A DNA stretch of 57,611 nt. It comes from WJMB01 sp964581465. GTDB taxonomy: Bacteria; RBG-13-66-14. How positions within the stretch are numbered: the stretch's first letter is position 1; each line of letters opens with the position of its first letter. The notes beneath the pieces are model-generated. The model was given only the letters and a program-made list of their open reading frames with translations, had not been told where the DNA came from and searched no databases. A program made the position numbers and the translations under genes. Below are positions 32,132 through 42,900 of this stretch, one piece after another. The DNA lies in assembly GCA_964581465.1 (NCBI GenBank), contig CAZOOP010000021.1, positions 1-57,611 on the forward strand, written 5' to 3'.

Positions 32132-34066
32132 TTGTCCAGATCGATCACGCTGCTCAGAACCCTTGCAGTTGTTTCCGTGGCGGCTCTGGCGATCCTCGCC
32201 TCAACGGCGGCCGCCGACGTTCCCCTGCCCGGCACTCCGGACTGGGAGTGGTACGACACCCAGCAATGGGCCTACGGCGGGCTGGCCTTCGGCGACGCCG
32301 ACGACGACGGCTTCCTGGACCTGCTCGTCGGCACCTACAACGGCAGCAACTGGTACCCGCCGATCCCCGAGTACCACAACCTGATGTTCCTCAACGAAAA
32401 CTTCGGCCTGCCGTCGGCGCCCGACTGGACAGCCTCGGTCCAGCGCCACTGCAGCGAGGTCGCCGGCGGTGATGTCGACGGCGACGGCGTGCCCGACGCC
32501 TTCTTCGCCAACGGCGGCAGCGCCTACAACCCCTGCACGGTCTACTACGGCGATTCCGCCGGACCGGGCTCGTCGCCGGACTGGAGCTCCAGTGAGCCGG
32601 CCTGGGCCGTGGGCGTCGCCCTGGGAGATATCGACGGCGACGGCTACCCCGACGCCGCCACGGCCAATCAGGGTCGCAACCAGTACGACCCCTACCGCCC
32701 GGTCTATATCTTCTGGGGCACCTCCTCGGGCCTGCAGAGCACCCCGGGCTGGCAGTCCAGCGTCGCCGAGTGCAGCCAGATGCCCGCCCTGGGCGATCTG
32801 GACGCCTCCCACCTGATCACGGATACGGCCGTCTTCACCAGCGACGGCGTGCGCCAGGTCTTCTGGCTGCCCCACGCCCCCTTCGTCAGCATCGACGACG
32901 TGCGCCTCGACGGCTCGCCCTTCACCCTCAACTGGTGCTGTGACCCAGTGTCGGGCTGGTTCAGCCCCGACGGTCATATCGCCGCCGGGCAGAGCCTGGA
33001 GATCGACTACTCCTACAGCACCCGGCTGGACCTGGTCGTAGCCAAGTGGATCAACTACGACACCTGCGTCTATCCCAACGACAGCGGCACGCCGCAGACC
33101 ACGCCGGGCTGGAGCTCCGGCCGGACGAGCTCCGGCGACGAGAAGGCGATCCTGCTCGACTATGACCGGGACGACGACCTGGACCTGCTGGTCGCCGCCG
33201 ACTCGCTGCGCATCTACGAGAACACGGGCGGCGTCCTGAGCGCCACGCCGGTCTGGGAGACCGCCGACGATCTGCACACCAACGACGCCCTCTGCGGCGA
33301 CTTCAACCACGACGGCTATCCCGAGATCGTGGTGGCCAACGGCACCTGGAAGGGCCTCAACGTCTACGAGAACCAGGGCGGCTCCTACAACGCCGTCCCG
33401 GACTGGACCTACACCGGTGACGAACAGGTGCGGGCGATCGCCGTGGGCGATGTGGACTGCAACGGCGCCCTGGACCTGGTCGCCGGGTTCTCCCGGGAGC
33501 CCCTGGCCCTGTTCCTCAACACCACGGAATCCTCCGATGTCGACGTCCTCGAGTTCACCGCCGAGACCGGTGAGACCGGCGTCCTGCTGCGTTGGAGCCT
33601 GGAAGACCCGCACGGCGCCCACGAGGTCGCCATCAGCCGCGACGGCGAGCCCCTCCACGAGTCTCCCCTGGAGCCCACCGCCGAGGGAGCTTTCCTCGAT
33701 ACCGCACCGCTGTCCACCAACAGCTACCTGCTGACCGTAACCAGGGCCGACGGCCGCCGGATCAGCCAAGGGCCTCTCGAGGTGCTCTGGGAGCCCGCCG
33801 CCGGGATCACCGAGCTAACCGCTCCCTGGCCCAACCCGGCCCACGGGATCGTCAACGTTTCGGTAACCCTGGGCGAGGCCCAGTCCGTGGCGCTGGCCGT
33901 CTACGACCTGGCCGGACGCCGGGTGGCTTCTCTGGCCGAGGGCGGTCTCGCCGCCGGACGCCACGACTTCGCCTGGAGCTGCGCCACCGCATCCTCCGGG
34001 GTCTACCTGATCCGCCTGGAGACAGCGGCCGGCTCGCTGACCCGCCGCGTGGTGCTGGAGCGATAG
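32132..34066 (+). CDS. Secreted VCBS/FG-GAP repeat protein with C-terminal sorting-type domain
   Basis: A 644-residue exported beta-propeller protein, probably surface-displayed and adhesive or glycan-binding. The start is TTG 32132, 5 bp after GGAGG (32122-32126), followed by a signal peptide ending TAAA. The body holds at least five FG-GAP/VCBS calcium-binding repeats, for example FGDADDDGFLDLLVGT, GGDVDGDGVPDAFFA, LGDIDGDGYPDAATA, CGDFNHDGYPEIVVA and VGDVDCNGALDLVAG. Residues about 475-555 form an FN3-like module, and the last 80 residues (PWPNPAHGIVNV, YDLAGRRVASL, GVYLIRLETAAG) match the C-terminal domain of the M6 protease at 17010. Palindromic stem-loops follow at 34094 and 34271. Confidence 0.88.
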   Translation: MSRSITLLRTLAVVSVAALAILASTAAADVPLPGTPDWEWYDTQQWAYGGLAFGDADDDGFLDLLVGTYNGSNWYPPIPEYHNLMFLNENFGLPSAPDWTASVQRHCSEVAGGDVDGDGVPDAFFANGGSAYNPCTVYYGDSAGPGSSPDWSSSEPAWAVGVALGDIDGDGYPDAATANQGRNQYDPYRPVYIFWGTSSGLQSTPGWQSSVAECSQMPALGDLDASHLITDTAVFTSDGVRQVFWLPHAPFVSIDDVRLDGSPFTLNWCCDPVSGWFSPDGHIAAGQSLEIDYSYSTRLDLVVAKWINYDTCVYPNDSGTPQTTPGWSSGRTSSGDEKAILLDYDRDDDLDLLVAADSLRIYENTGGVLSATPVWETADDLHTNDALCGDFNHDGYPEIVVANGTWKGLNVYENQGGSYNAVPDWTYTGDEQVRAIAVGDVDCNGALDLVAGFSREPLALFLNTTESSDVDVLEFTAETGETGVLLRWSLEDPHGAHEVAISRDGEPLHESPLEPTAEGAFLDTAPLSTNSYLLTVTRADGRRISQGPLEVLWEPAAGITELTAPWPNPAHGIVNVSVTLGEAQSVALAVYDLAGRRVASLAEGGLAAGRHDFAWSCATASSGVYLIRLETAAGSLTRRVVLER

Positions 34067-34093
34067 TCGACCGTCAGCGCCGTATCGTATTCT

Positions 34094-34133
34094 CAGGTCG
34101 GGGCGTGGGGGGTTACCCCCCACACCCGACCTG
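34094..34133. terminator. Long stem-loop after the VCBS gene
   Basis: CAGGTCGGG...GTGGGGGG pairs with CCCCCCAC...CCCGACCTG around TTAC, giving about 17 paired bases with one bulge, 28 bp after the stop. There is no T-run. It could be a terminator or a REP-type element. Confidence 0.5.
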
Positions 34134-34270
34134 CGTTATTGCCTTTCGCAGCACACGGGAACCCACCCCGCCCCCTACTCCGCAGGGCGGCGGCTCCGTT
34201 AACGCTTATGTGAACAAACCGCTCGGACAGGTTGTCTAACCCGTCCTTTCAAGAATCGATACAACTACTC

Positions 34271-34304
34271 AGGTAGGGGCCGACCTTCGGGTCGGCCCCT
34301 ACCT
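34271..34304. repeat. 34-bp perfect palindromic hairpin
   Basis: AGGTAGGGGCCGACC, a TTCG loop, then the perfect complement. The 15-bp stem and GTAGGGGC-type sequence resemble the palindromes in the 7.6-8.2 kb tandem repeats. It lies 7 bp from the end of the composite repeat at 34311. Confidence 0.75.
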
Positions 34305-34310
34305 GCCAGT

Positions 34311-34847
34311 GGGATCGTAAACCCTGGCTGGACCTGATCTTGATTGTACACTTCAAATAATAGAAGTTGGGATCATCACTCGCACCTGAACCGACTCATC
34401 CAGTTGATAGACTTCATTCATTGCTTGATAGTTCACACTCGCCGCCACTCTCATCCCGCTGCATTGTCGTACCAATGTATGATGGCACGAAACCCGGCCT
34501 TGCCTTGAGTTCCGCCGGAAGCCCGAGGCTGTTGGTTCCGCATCAGCAACCGACCAAGATGTGAGCAAGAACCTGCTGACGACGCTCTATTGCGCGCTTT
34601 ATCAGCTTAGACCGTTATCCGGCTTCGCTGGTTGACCACACGCTGCGGGTGGTTACCAGCCCCTCGTCTCAGGGCGTCTTTCACCAATTGCTAATACTTG
34701 GTTTCAGTTTCTGGAGATGATCCCAAAGGTAACAAGGGTATGCTACAAGGATGCTTGACCAAAAACGTGCATTTCAGGGAAGTGAAGAACGGCCCAGCAG
34801 GCCGCTCCCGAGCAGCCTGATTTTGTCCAAACCCGTTCCATGATGCC
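34311..34847 (-). mobile_element. MITE-like copy C containing a nested R2 element
   Basis: The outer element begins GGGATCGTAAACCC at 34311 and ends, read inward from 34847, with GGCATCATGGAACGG. It thus carries the same IS1595-like ends as copies A, B and D. Its left part (to 34368) aligns with the left part of copy B, and its right part (34725-34847) aligns with the GGCCCAGCAGGCC end. Between them lies R2 (34369-34724), which starts GGGATCATCACTCG and ends ATGATCCC. About 140 bp of the outer element seem lost at the insertion. 34848-35025 holds nothing else I recognise. Confidence 0.72.
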
Positions 34848-35025
34848 TTTATCGGATATCGATCGGGGTGGGGAGTGTAAACCAGTTGAAAGCTCACCAA
34901 GAAAGAAGCGCATCGCGCGGACCGCTCGGACGGATTGCCTAACCTATCCTCCAAGCCGTCGGCTCGGCGAAAGGGTTGGTTGAGCACCTCGGCGGCTGGA
35001 TATGCGTTGCCCGTTCAGCGCACCC

Positions 35026-36399
35026 CTACTCGCTCCCCGGGGCGGGGACGGCGATGCCTGACTTGCGGTAGAAACTCAACCGACGGCGCAGCGTGGACAG
35101 CGAGATGCCCAGGGCGTCGGCGGAGTGACGGCGGTTGCCCTTCAACCGGCGCATCACGGCCAGGATGTGCTCCTGCTCGACGTCCTCGAGGGTGCGGATC
35201 TCGCCGTTGGAGGAGCGGATGATCTCGTCCTCGGGGTGAGGGGTGGTGGCCCGCACCAGGCCGGCCGGATCGGGATTGTTGCCCGAAAGTATCAGCGAGC
35301 GTTCGAGGATGTTGCGCAGCTCGCGAACGTTGCCGGGCCAGGGGTAGCTCTCCAGGATCTGCAACTGCTCGGGAGAGAGCTTGATCTCGACGTGGGGGCG
35401 GTGGCGCTTGAGGAGGGCCGCGGTCAGTGGGGCGATGTCCTCGGGACGCTCGCGCAGCGGCGGAACGTGGACGTTGATCACGGCCAGGCGGTAGTAGAGG
35501 TCCTGGCGAAAGCCGCCGTTGGCGATTTCCTCATCGAGGTCGCGGTTGGTGATGGCGATGACCCGGACATCGATCTGGATCTCCTCTTCGCCGCCCAGGG
35601 GCCGCAGGCGCTGCTCCTCGAGGACGGTAAGCAGCTTCTTCTGCAGGTTGAGCGGCATCTCCCCGATCTCGTCGAGGATCAGGGTGCCGCCGGAGGCCAG
35701 CTCGAAGACGCCCTTGCGTCGCCGTTGGGCGCCGGTGAAGGCACCCTTGACGTGGCCGAAGAGCTCGGCCTCGATCAGCGATTCGGGGATGGCGGCGCAG
35801 TTGAGGGTCACCGGCGAGGCGTCATCACCGGTGCGCTTGTGGATGGCCCGGGCGACGACGGCCTTGCCCACGCCGGTCTCGCCGGTGATCAGCACGGGGG
35901 AGCGCGAGCCGGCAGCCAGCTCGACGAGGCGGCGGATCTGGGCGGCCTGGGGGCTGACCCCGGTGATCTCGTCAGCGCTGCGATTGCGGGAGCGCTCGTA
36001 GCGGTTTATCAGCTCGCGTCGTTCCAGACGCAGCGTCTCGGCGGCGTTGCGCACCGTGAGGAAGAACTGGTCCAGGTCCAGCGGCTTGGTCAGGTAGTCG
36101 TAGGCTCCGGCCTTGACGGCCTTGACGGCGTGGGAGTAGGAGCCGAAGGCCGTGGCGAAAATCACCTTGGAATCCGGTGAGACGTCCATCAACCGCCGGC
36201 AGACCTCGATACCGGGCAGGTCGGGCAGGTTCTGGTCCAACAGAACCACATCGGGCAGCCGGCGCCGGTACTCGGCGATGCCGTCCTCACCGTTGACGGC
36301 GAAGAAGGCGTCGTAACCGCGCGCCGCCAGGCCGTCGCAGATGGTCTCGGCGAAGATCTCGTCGTCGTCGACGACCAGGATTCGAATAGGTGTGCTCAA
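35026..36399 (-). CDS. NtrC-type sigma-54-dependent response regulator
   Basis: A two-component activator of sigma-54 promoters. The 457-residue protein has a receiver domain (residues about 5-120; acidic pocket VVDDDE, phosphoacceptor Asp55 in LLDQNLPD, TAFGSYSHAVKAVKAGAYDYLTKPLD). An AAA+ domain follows with Walker A GETGVGKAVVARA near residue 171, sigma-54-contacting GAFTGA near residue 217, Walker B GGTLILDEIGEM and arginine-finger region. A C-terminal Fis-type HTH (KGNRRHSADALGISLSTLRRRL) ends the protein. The start is TTG 36399, 8 bp after GAGGAG and directly before the receiver strand; the longer ATG frame adds a non-homologous stretch. It lies downstream of the giant kinase on the same strand, 578 bp away, and is a plausible cognate partner. 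Confidence 0.93.
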   Translation of the reverse strand: MSTPIRILVVDDDEIFAETICDGLAARGYDAFFAVNGEDGIAEYRRRLPDVVLLDQNLPDLPGIEVCRRLMDVSPDSKVIFATAFGSYSHAVKAVKAGAYDYLTKPLDLDQFFLTVRNAAETLRLERRELINRYERSRNRSADEITGVSPQAAQIRRLVELAAGSRSPVLITGETGVGKAVVARAIHKRTGDDASPVTLNCAAIPESLIEAELFGHVKGAFTGAQRRRKGVFELASGGTLILDEIGEMPLNLQKKLLTVLEEQRLRPLGGEEEIQIDVRVIAITNRDLDEEIANGGFRQDLYYRLAVINVHVPPLRERPEDIAPLTAALLKRHRPHVEIKLSPEQLQILESYPWPGNVRELRNILERSLILSGNNPDPAGLVRATTPHPEDEIIRSSNGEIRTLEDVEQEHILAVMRRLKGNRRHSADALGISLSTLRRRLSFYRKSGIAVPAPGSE

Positions 36400-36504
36400 A
36401 ACGTTGACTCCTCGATGGTTGACGGGCACGCCGCGCGGCCCGGAATACACACGTATATGATCGTTGCTCAGCCGCATCCACGGCAGGGGTATCGATTTAT
36501 CCGG

Positions 36505-36715
36505 TGATTGATTGCGGAGGATTGAACCGGCTCATTCAGCCGATACACATGGATGACGTTCGGTAGGACTGCTCTTGACAGAATCATGGTCGGATCGCCA
36601 ACAGGTTCCGCATACCGTTGAAGGCCGAGCTATTGAGTTGCCGTTCGGCGTCGTCACCAGCCCCCGACTCAAACAATCGCCGTCTTGTCAGCTCAATTGT
36701 GTGACCGACCCTGCC
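36505..36715 (-). repeat. Strongly decayed R2 copy
   Basis: Blocks align in order with the R2 copy at 34369-34724: GAACCGGCTCATTCAG, GGTTCCGCAT and CACCAGCCCCCGACTCA. Boundaries are vague. It lies between the response-regulator gene and the giant kinase gene. The rest of 36400-36977 shows no gene I would support. Confidence 0.45.
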
Positions 36716-36977
36716 GCCCGGCATCGGTGTCAAGTGCGAAGCAGGCGCCCGGCCCGGTTCAAACACGCTTTACGATCCGCAAACCAAACAGGGTGGCGCA
36801 GGCTGTAGGTTATAACACTGTTGTCGAAGGCGGCTCAGGATGGGCGGCCCAACCGCGAGACACCGTCCTGCGCGGGGAACGAGATAAGACTATGGTTGAG
36901 GATGTTCACTATCCAATAACCACCGGTAAAAACGTGTCGAAGCATATTCTCACTGTCAAGGGCGGCTCCGGCACCAC

Positions 36978-39900
36978 TTACTTGATCGGCAGCTCGTCCT
37001 CGGAGTAGTCGGTCACCAGGGGCAGCCGGATGGTCACCCGGGTGCCCTGGTCCTCGTAGGAGTCCAGGCGCACCAGACCGCCCATCTGCTGGACCAGCTT
37101 CTGCACGATGGCCAGTCCCAGTCCGCTGCCCTCGGTCTTGGTGGTGTAGAGCGGGGTGAAGACGTTGGGCAGGTCCTTCTTGGCGATGCCGGTGCCGTTG
37201 TCGGTGATGGTCACCACGGCCCAGTCGTCGGTGCAGCGGCTGGCCAGCTCGATCAGCGGCGCGGGACGCTCGCGGCAGGCGCTGATGGCGTTGTCGACGA
37301 TGTTGAGCAGCACCCGAATCAGGGCGTCGCGATCGACCCGCACCAGGATGTGGGGGCAGCCCAGCTTGAGCTTGAGGACTACATCGTTGTTGAAGGCGTT
37401 GTCGACCAGCAGCCCGCCCTTCTCGCGCAGGAAGCGATCGAGGAAGAGCAGCTCGCTCTCCAGCTCATCGAACTTCTGGTACTCCTTGAGGGTCCGCAGC
37501 AAGCGCTCGGCTACCTTGAAGGTGTCCAGGATGCGCCGGAAGTAGGTCTCCCGCTTCTCCAGGGGGAAGGTGTCGATGTTGCCCTTGAGCACGGTGATCG
37601 TCGTCTTCAGGGTGTTGAGGGCGTTGCCGATCTCGTGGCGGATCGAGGAAAAGATCTGCTCGACCTGGTTGACCATGGCCTGTCGCTGAACGGCCTCCTG
37701 GGCCTCGTGCTGCTCGGTGACGTCGCGCATGACCTCGATGACGCCGATGATGCTCTTGGCGTCGAAGACGGGGAAGGCGGTCACCTCGAAGCGGCGCTCG
37801 TTCTCGATCCGGATGCAGTCCTCGCGCCGGCCGTTGTTGAAGGCGGCCTCGACGACGCAGTTGCGACACTGGCCGGCGTCTTCCCAGATGGCGTGGGCGT
37901 CGCGGCCGCGCAGCTCCTCGGTGGGCAACCCGACGTACTGCTCGACGGCGCGGTTGGCCCAAACGATCTGCATCTGGGAATCGACGAAGACCACGCGATC
38001 GGTGATGGCGCTGAGCATCCCCTCGAACTGGGCCGAGAGCAGGCGGTAGCTCTCCCGGGAGTCGAAGAGCTCGCGCCGGGCCTTCTTGCTCTCGGTGATG
38101 TCGCGGGCGACGTGCACGGCGCCCTGCATGTGGCCGTCCTCATCGACCAGGGGTGTGACGCTGACCAGGTAGTCGCCGCCGAGCATCTTCTGCTCGCCGA
38201 TGTGCTCGCGGCCGTCGGAGAGCATCTGCACGTGGGGGCAGGTCGAGACCGGCTCCCCGGTGCCGTGGAACAGCTCGTAGCAAAGCTTGCCGATCAGGTC
38301 GTGGGGCGCCACGCCCAGCTTGTCGGCCATGGCCCGGTTGACGCGGTTGATGCGGAAGGCGTCGTCGAGGATGGCCACCAGGTCGGGCACGGTGTCGAAG
38401 GTGCGCACCCACTCCTGCTTGGCCTGGACGATGGCCTCATGGGTCCGGCGCTGGGCGGTGACGTCGGTGGTGATGATATAGCGGCCCTTGACGGGATCGT
38501 CGTCGGGGTAGGAGTAGCGGTTCTGGACGCAGCGGTGCTCGCCGTCGGCGGTGAGGATCCAGAACTCCAGCACGTCCGGGTAGTCCTCGCTGCTCTTGGC
38601 CCTGCGTTCGGCCTCCTCCAGCTTGGCCCGTTCCTCGGGAGCGGCGATCTCGAGGATGCCCTTGCGGGCGATCTCCTCGCGGGAGTAGCCGAAGATCTCG
38701 CCGACGCGGCGGTTCATGTAGACGGTGCGGTCGCCCTCGATGATGGTCAGCCCGTCCTGGATGCTGTCGGCCATCCGGCGGAAACGCTCCTCGCTCTCGG
38801 CCAGGGCCTCTTCGGCCCAACGGCGGCGGATGAGGAAGGAGGCCTGCTTTAGAATCGCCTCCAGGGCGAAGCGGCACTCGGGCGCGCCCTCGCTGGTGCG
38901 CAGCAGGATCAGGCCGCCGAAGGGCTCTTCGCCCAGGGAGAAGCCCATGGTGTAGACGCCCTTGACGCCCATCAGCTTCTCGACGGCCCGGGTGATGGTC
39001 TTGGGTAAGCGCCCGGTGCCCAGGGTGTGCAGTCCGCCGTGGACTTCTTCCAGGCGGCCGCTGGTGTAAACCCTGTGCTCCTCCTCGCTCATCTCCTCGA
39101 CGCGGAAGCTCATCCGGCGGGGGTCCTCGTTGAAGCGGGAGAGTATCTTCTCCTGGACGCCCTCGAAGCCGTAGTGGCGGCGGATGGTGATGCCCTCTTC
39201 GCCGGGGTCGCGCAGGGTCAGCAACAGGTAGTTCTCGGTGTCGAGGTTGTGGATGCGCTCGCCGACGATGTCCAGGATCTCCTCGACGTCGTTGGCGCGG
39301 TTGAGCCGGGCAGCGGTCTCGCTGATCAGCTTCAGCTCGCTGATGTAGCGCTCCTTGGCCTGCTCGGCCCGGCGTCGCTCGCTGATGTCGTGGAAACTGG
39401 CCACGGCGCCGTAGAGGCGGCCGTCCTCGTCGATCAAAGGCGCGGCGCTAACCGAGAGCCACTTGAGCTTCTCCGCCGACGAGATGATGCCGTGCTCCAG
39501 ATGCTCGACGGAACGACGCTCCCGCAGCGCCACAGTCAGCGGCAGCTCCTCCAGGGGGTAAGGTTCGCCCCAGGTGTTCACCTGGCGCCACTTGCGGCTG
39601 TCGTAGCGCCCGGTGAAGAAGTCCTCGACCTCGACCTCCAGGATCTCCGCCGCCGCCGGGTTGGCGTAGATGAACTCGCCCCGGTTGTCGACCATCACCA
39701 GGCCCTCGGAGAGGGTGCTGACCATCTTGTCCAGCTTCTGCTCGGACTCGGCCAGCGCCGCCTCGTAGCGCTTGCGCTGCAGGGCCAGGGCGTAGAACTC
39801 GGCCAACCGGCCCACCACCTCGATGTCGCGTTCGCTGTAGCCGTTCTCGGGATTGGCCAGGGCGATCTGGCCCAGCAGCTTGCCGCCGACACTCACCGGG

Positions 39901-42900
39901 TAGGCCAGGAAGGCCTCGAGGGGGATGTGACCCTGCGGAACCCCGCCGGCCGATGCCGGGTGCCCGGCGGGGTCGTTGGTGTAGAAAGGTTCGCCTTCGT
40001 TGAGCGCGTGCCCCCACAATCCGCCGTAGCGGCCCTTCTCGTCGGGATGGAAGGCGATCGTCCGCTTCGCGGCCTCCACGGCGCAATCGTCCATCATCTC
40101 GGTCAGCGAGTGACTGAGCATCACCCCGTCAACGGGATCGACCTCGCTGACATAGCCGTGGGCCGAAGCGGTGAGTTCCCGGGCCTTGTCGAGCACGGCC
40201 CGGGTGATCTCGGCCATGCTGGAATCCGGCGCCACCAGGGGCGGGTAGAGCTCGGAGAGCGCCCGGTTGACCTCCAGCTCACGACTGAGCGCCAGTTGGG
40301 CGCGGTGGCGCTCGGTGACGTCGACGCCGGTGATCATCACCGCGTAGGGTTTGCCGTCCTGTTCCAGGGTGGCGTGGTCCTGACTGAACAGCACCTGGGT
40401 GATCTCGCCGTCGGCGCTGATGATCGGCAGGACGGTCTCCGGGGTCGGCGTGTCGTTCAGGGTGCGCTCCAGCAGGCCCGCGACGTCCTCGCGGTGCCCG
40501 GGCGGGATGAAGTCCAGCACCGGGCGGCCGATGACCTCCTCTTTCGCGTAGCCGGTGTGTTCGCTCATCGCCTGGTTGGTGTCCAGGATGACGCCGTCGA
40601 GGTCGACGATGATCGTCAGGGCGGTGGAGTTCTCGAAGAGGAAGCGGTAGCGCGCCTGGCTGACCTTGAGCGCCCGCTCGGAAAGCTGGCGCTGCAGCGT
40701 TGTGGAGGCCTGGTTGAGGAAGGTCTCGACGATCTCGCCCTTGCGCAGCGGAGCGCCGTCCAGGGGGGCGATCGCGACATGGCCGAGCAGCTTGCCCTCG
40801 CGAACCAGACCCATGGCGGCGATCTCGTAGACCCCCAGCGTCTCGCTGATCTCCCGGGCGTGCTCCTCGCCGACGTTCCAGTTGGCCAGGGCCTCGGCGG
40901 AGAACGGGAAGCGCATCAGCTTGCTCTCGAGCATCCAGCGGCGATCGTCGTCGGGCAGGGGCAGCGCCGCTCCGTCGGCCACGGCGGAGAAGCGCTGGAA
41001 GAAGGGCTCCAGGCGGGGGTCCTCACCGGCCAGGTCGCGCATGATCAGGCTCTCGCTGTCGGGATCGTACTCGGCGACGAAGACCGCCGATCCGGGGACG
41101 ATCTCGATCAGGCGGCGGGCGATGTAGGCCCAGATGTCGGCCTCGGCCTCCAGGCGGACGAAGTCCAGCGCCGTCTCGGTCAGCAGCGCCAGGTCGGCGG
41201 TGTACTCACGCTCCTTCTCCTCGGCGCGCACCCGGTCGGTGATGTCGGTGATGAAGCCCTCCAGGGCTTCCGGGCGTTCGTCTTCGTCGTAGACACCGCG
41301 ACCCTGCTCCCAGACCCAGCGCTCGGCGCCCTCGGCGGTGATGATGCGGTAGGTGAGCTCGTAGCGACCCTTCTTGGCCAGGGCTCGCTCGACGGTCTCC
41401 CGCACCTCGTCGCGATCGTCGGGGTGGATCAGCTCGGCATAGGCCGCGACCTTGTTGTCGATCAGCGCCTCGGGCTGGTAACCGGTCAGGGCCAGGGCGC
41501 CCTCGGAGACGAAGAGCATGGTCCAGTTCTCGTCGTTCAAGCAGCGGTAGGCCATTCCGGGCAGGTTACCCATCAGGGTGGAGAGGCGCCGCTCGCTGTC
41601 GCGCAGGGCCTCCTCGGTGCGACGCAGCTCATCGATGTCGGTCATCACCCCGACGATACCCGAGACTTCGCCCTGGGAGTTCTTGTAGGTGGCCTTGCTG
41701 TAGTAGAAGGTGCGCAGCTCGCCCTGGGCGGTCCGGGCGCGGGACTCGTAGAACTGGCTGCCCGGCTGGGCGACGAGCTCCAGGTCCTTGTCGTGGTATA
41801 GCTCGGCCAGCTCGACGGGCACACGCTCGGGGAAGTCCAGCATCGTGCGGCCGATGATGGCCTCCACGGGCAGCCCCAGGATATCTTCGGCGAAGCTGCG
41901 GTTGCAGCCCTGGTAGACGCCGGAGGTGTCCTTGTAGAAAACCGGACTGGGAATGGTGTCCAGCAGGGTCTGCATAAACTCCAGGTTGGAGCGCAGCGCC
42001 TGCTGGGCGCGCTGCCGCTCGGTAATCTCGACCAGGTTGACGAAGTTGGCCGGTCGACCACCGAAGCTGATCCGGCGCACGTACTGGTCGATCCAGCGTT
42101 CCGTACCCCGGGCGTCGATGATCCGGTAGGTGCCGTGGCTGGAGCCGCCGTTGTTTTCGGGATCACCCGCGGTGATCTCCTCCTTGACCCGTCGGCGGTC
42201 CTCGGGGTGGACCATGTTGAGCAGGACCTCGACGGGAGCGCCGGTGAGCTCTTCGAGGGGGCGGGCGGCCACGTCGGCCAGGGCCTGGTTGACGTAGACG
42301 TTGGTCATGTCCTGGACGATGGCCACCCCGAGCAGGGACTGCTCGGAAAGGGTGCGGAACTTCTCCTCGCTCTCGGCCAGGGCCTCATTGGCGCGGCGCA
42401 GCTCGAAGAAGGAACCCAAGAGACTCGCCGCCACGCGAAGCTGCCCGATGTCCCGGTCGGCCCAGTCGTGCTCTTCGCGGCAGTCCTCGAAGGTCAGCAC
42501 CCCCCACCACTTCTCGCCCAGACTGATCGGCAGCGCCAGTTGACTCATCACGCCACGGGCCCGGTAGAGTTTCTCCAGGCCGGGGTCATCGCCGGAAACG
42601 GTGCCCCGGTAGATTCCCCCGGCGGTAAGGGTGTCGTGGATCACCCGCATCGGACCGGCATAGGGTAGGCATCCGAAGTACTCGTCGCCCGAGGGCAGAT
42701 TCAGCCCGGACTCCTCGACCTCGTAGAAGCCGCGCAGGCAGAGGCCCTGCTCCGGATCGGCGAAGTTCTCGCCGATGGCCACCCGGCAGGCCCCGGCGGC
42801 CTCGAGCAGCGGGGTGAGGGCGCCGCGCAGGGCGTCCTCCAGCTCCGCCTCCTCGATCAGGGAACGCGAGCAGGCGGCCAGGGCCTTCTCGTAGCGCAGG

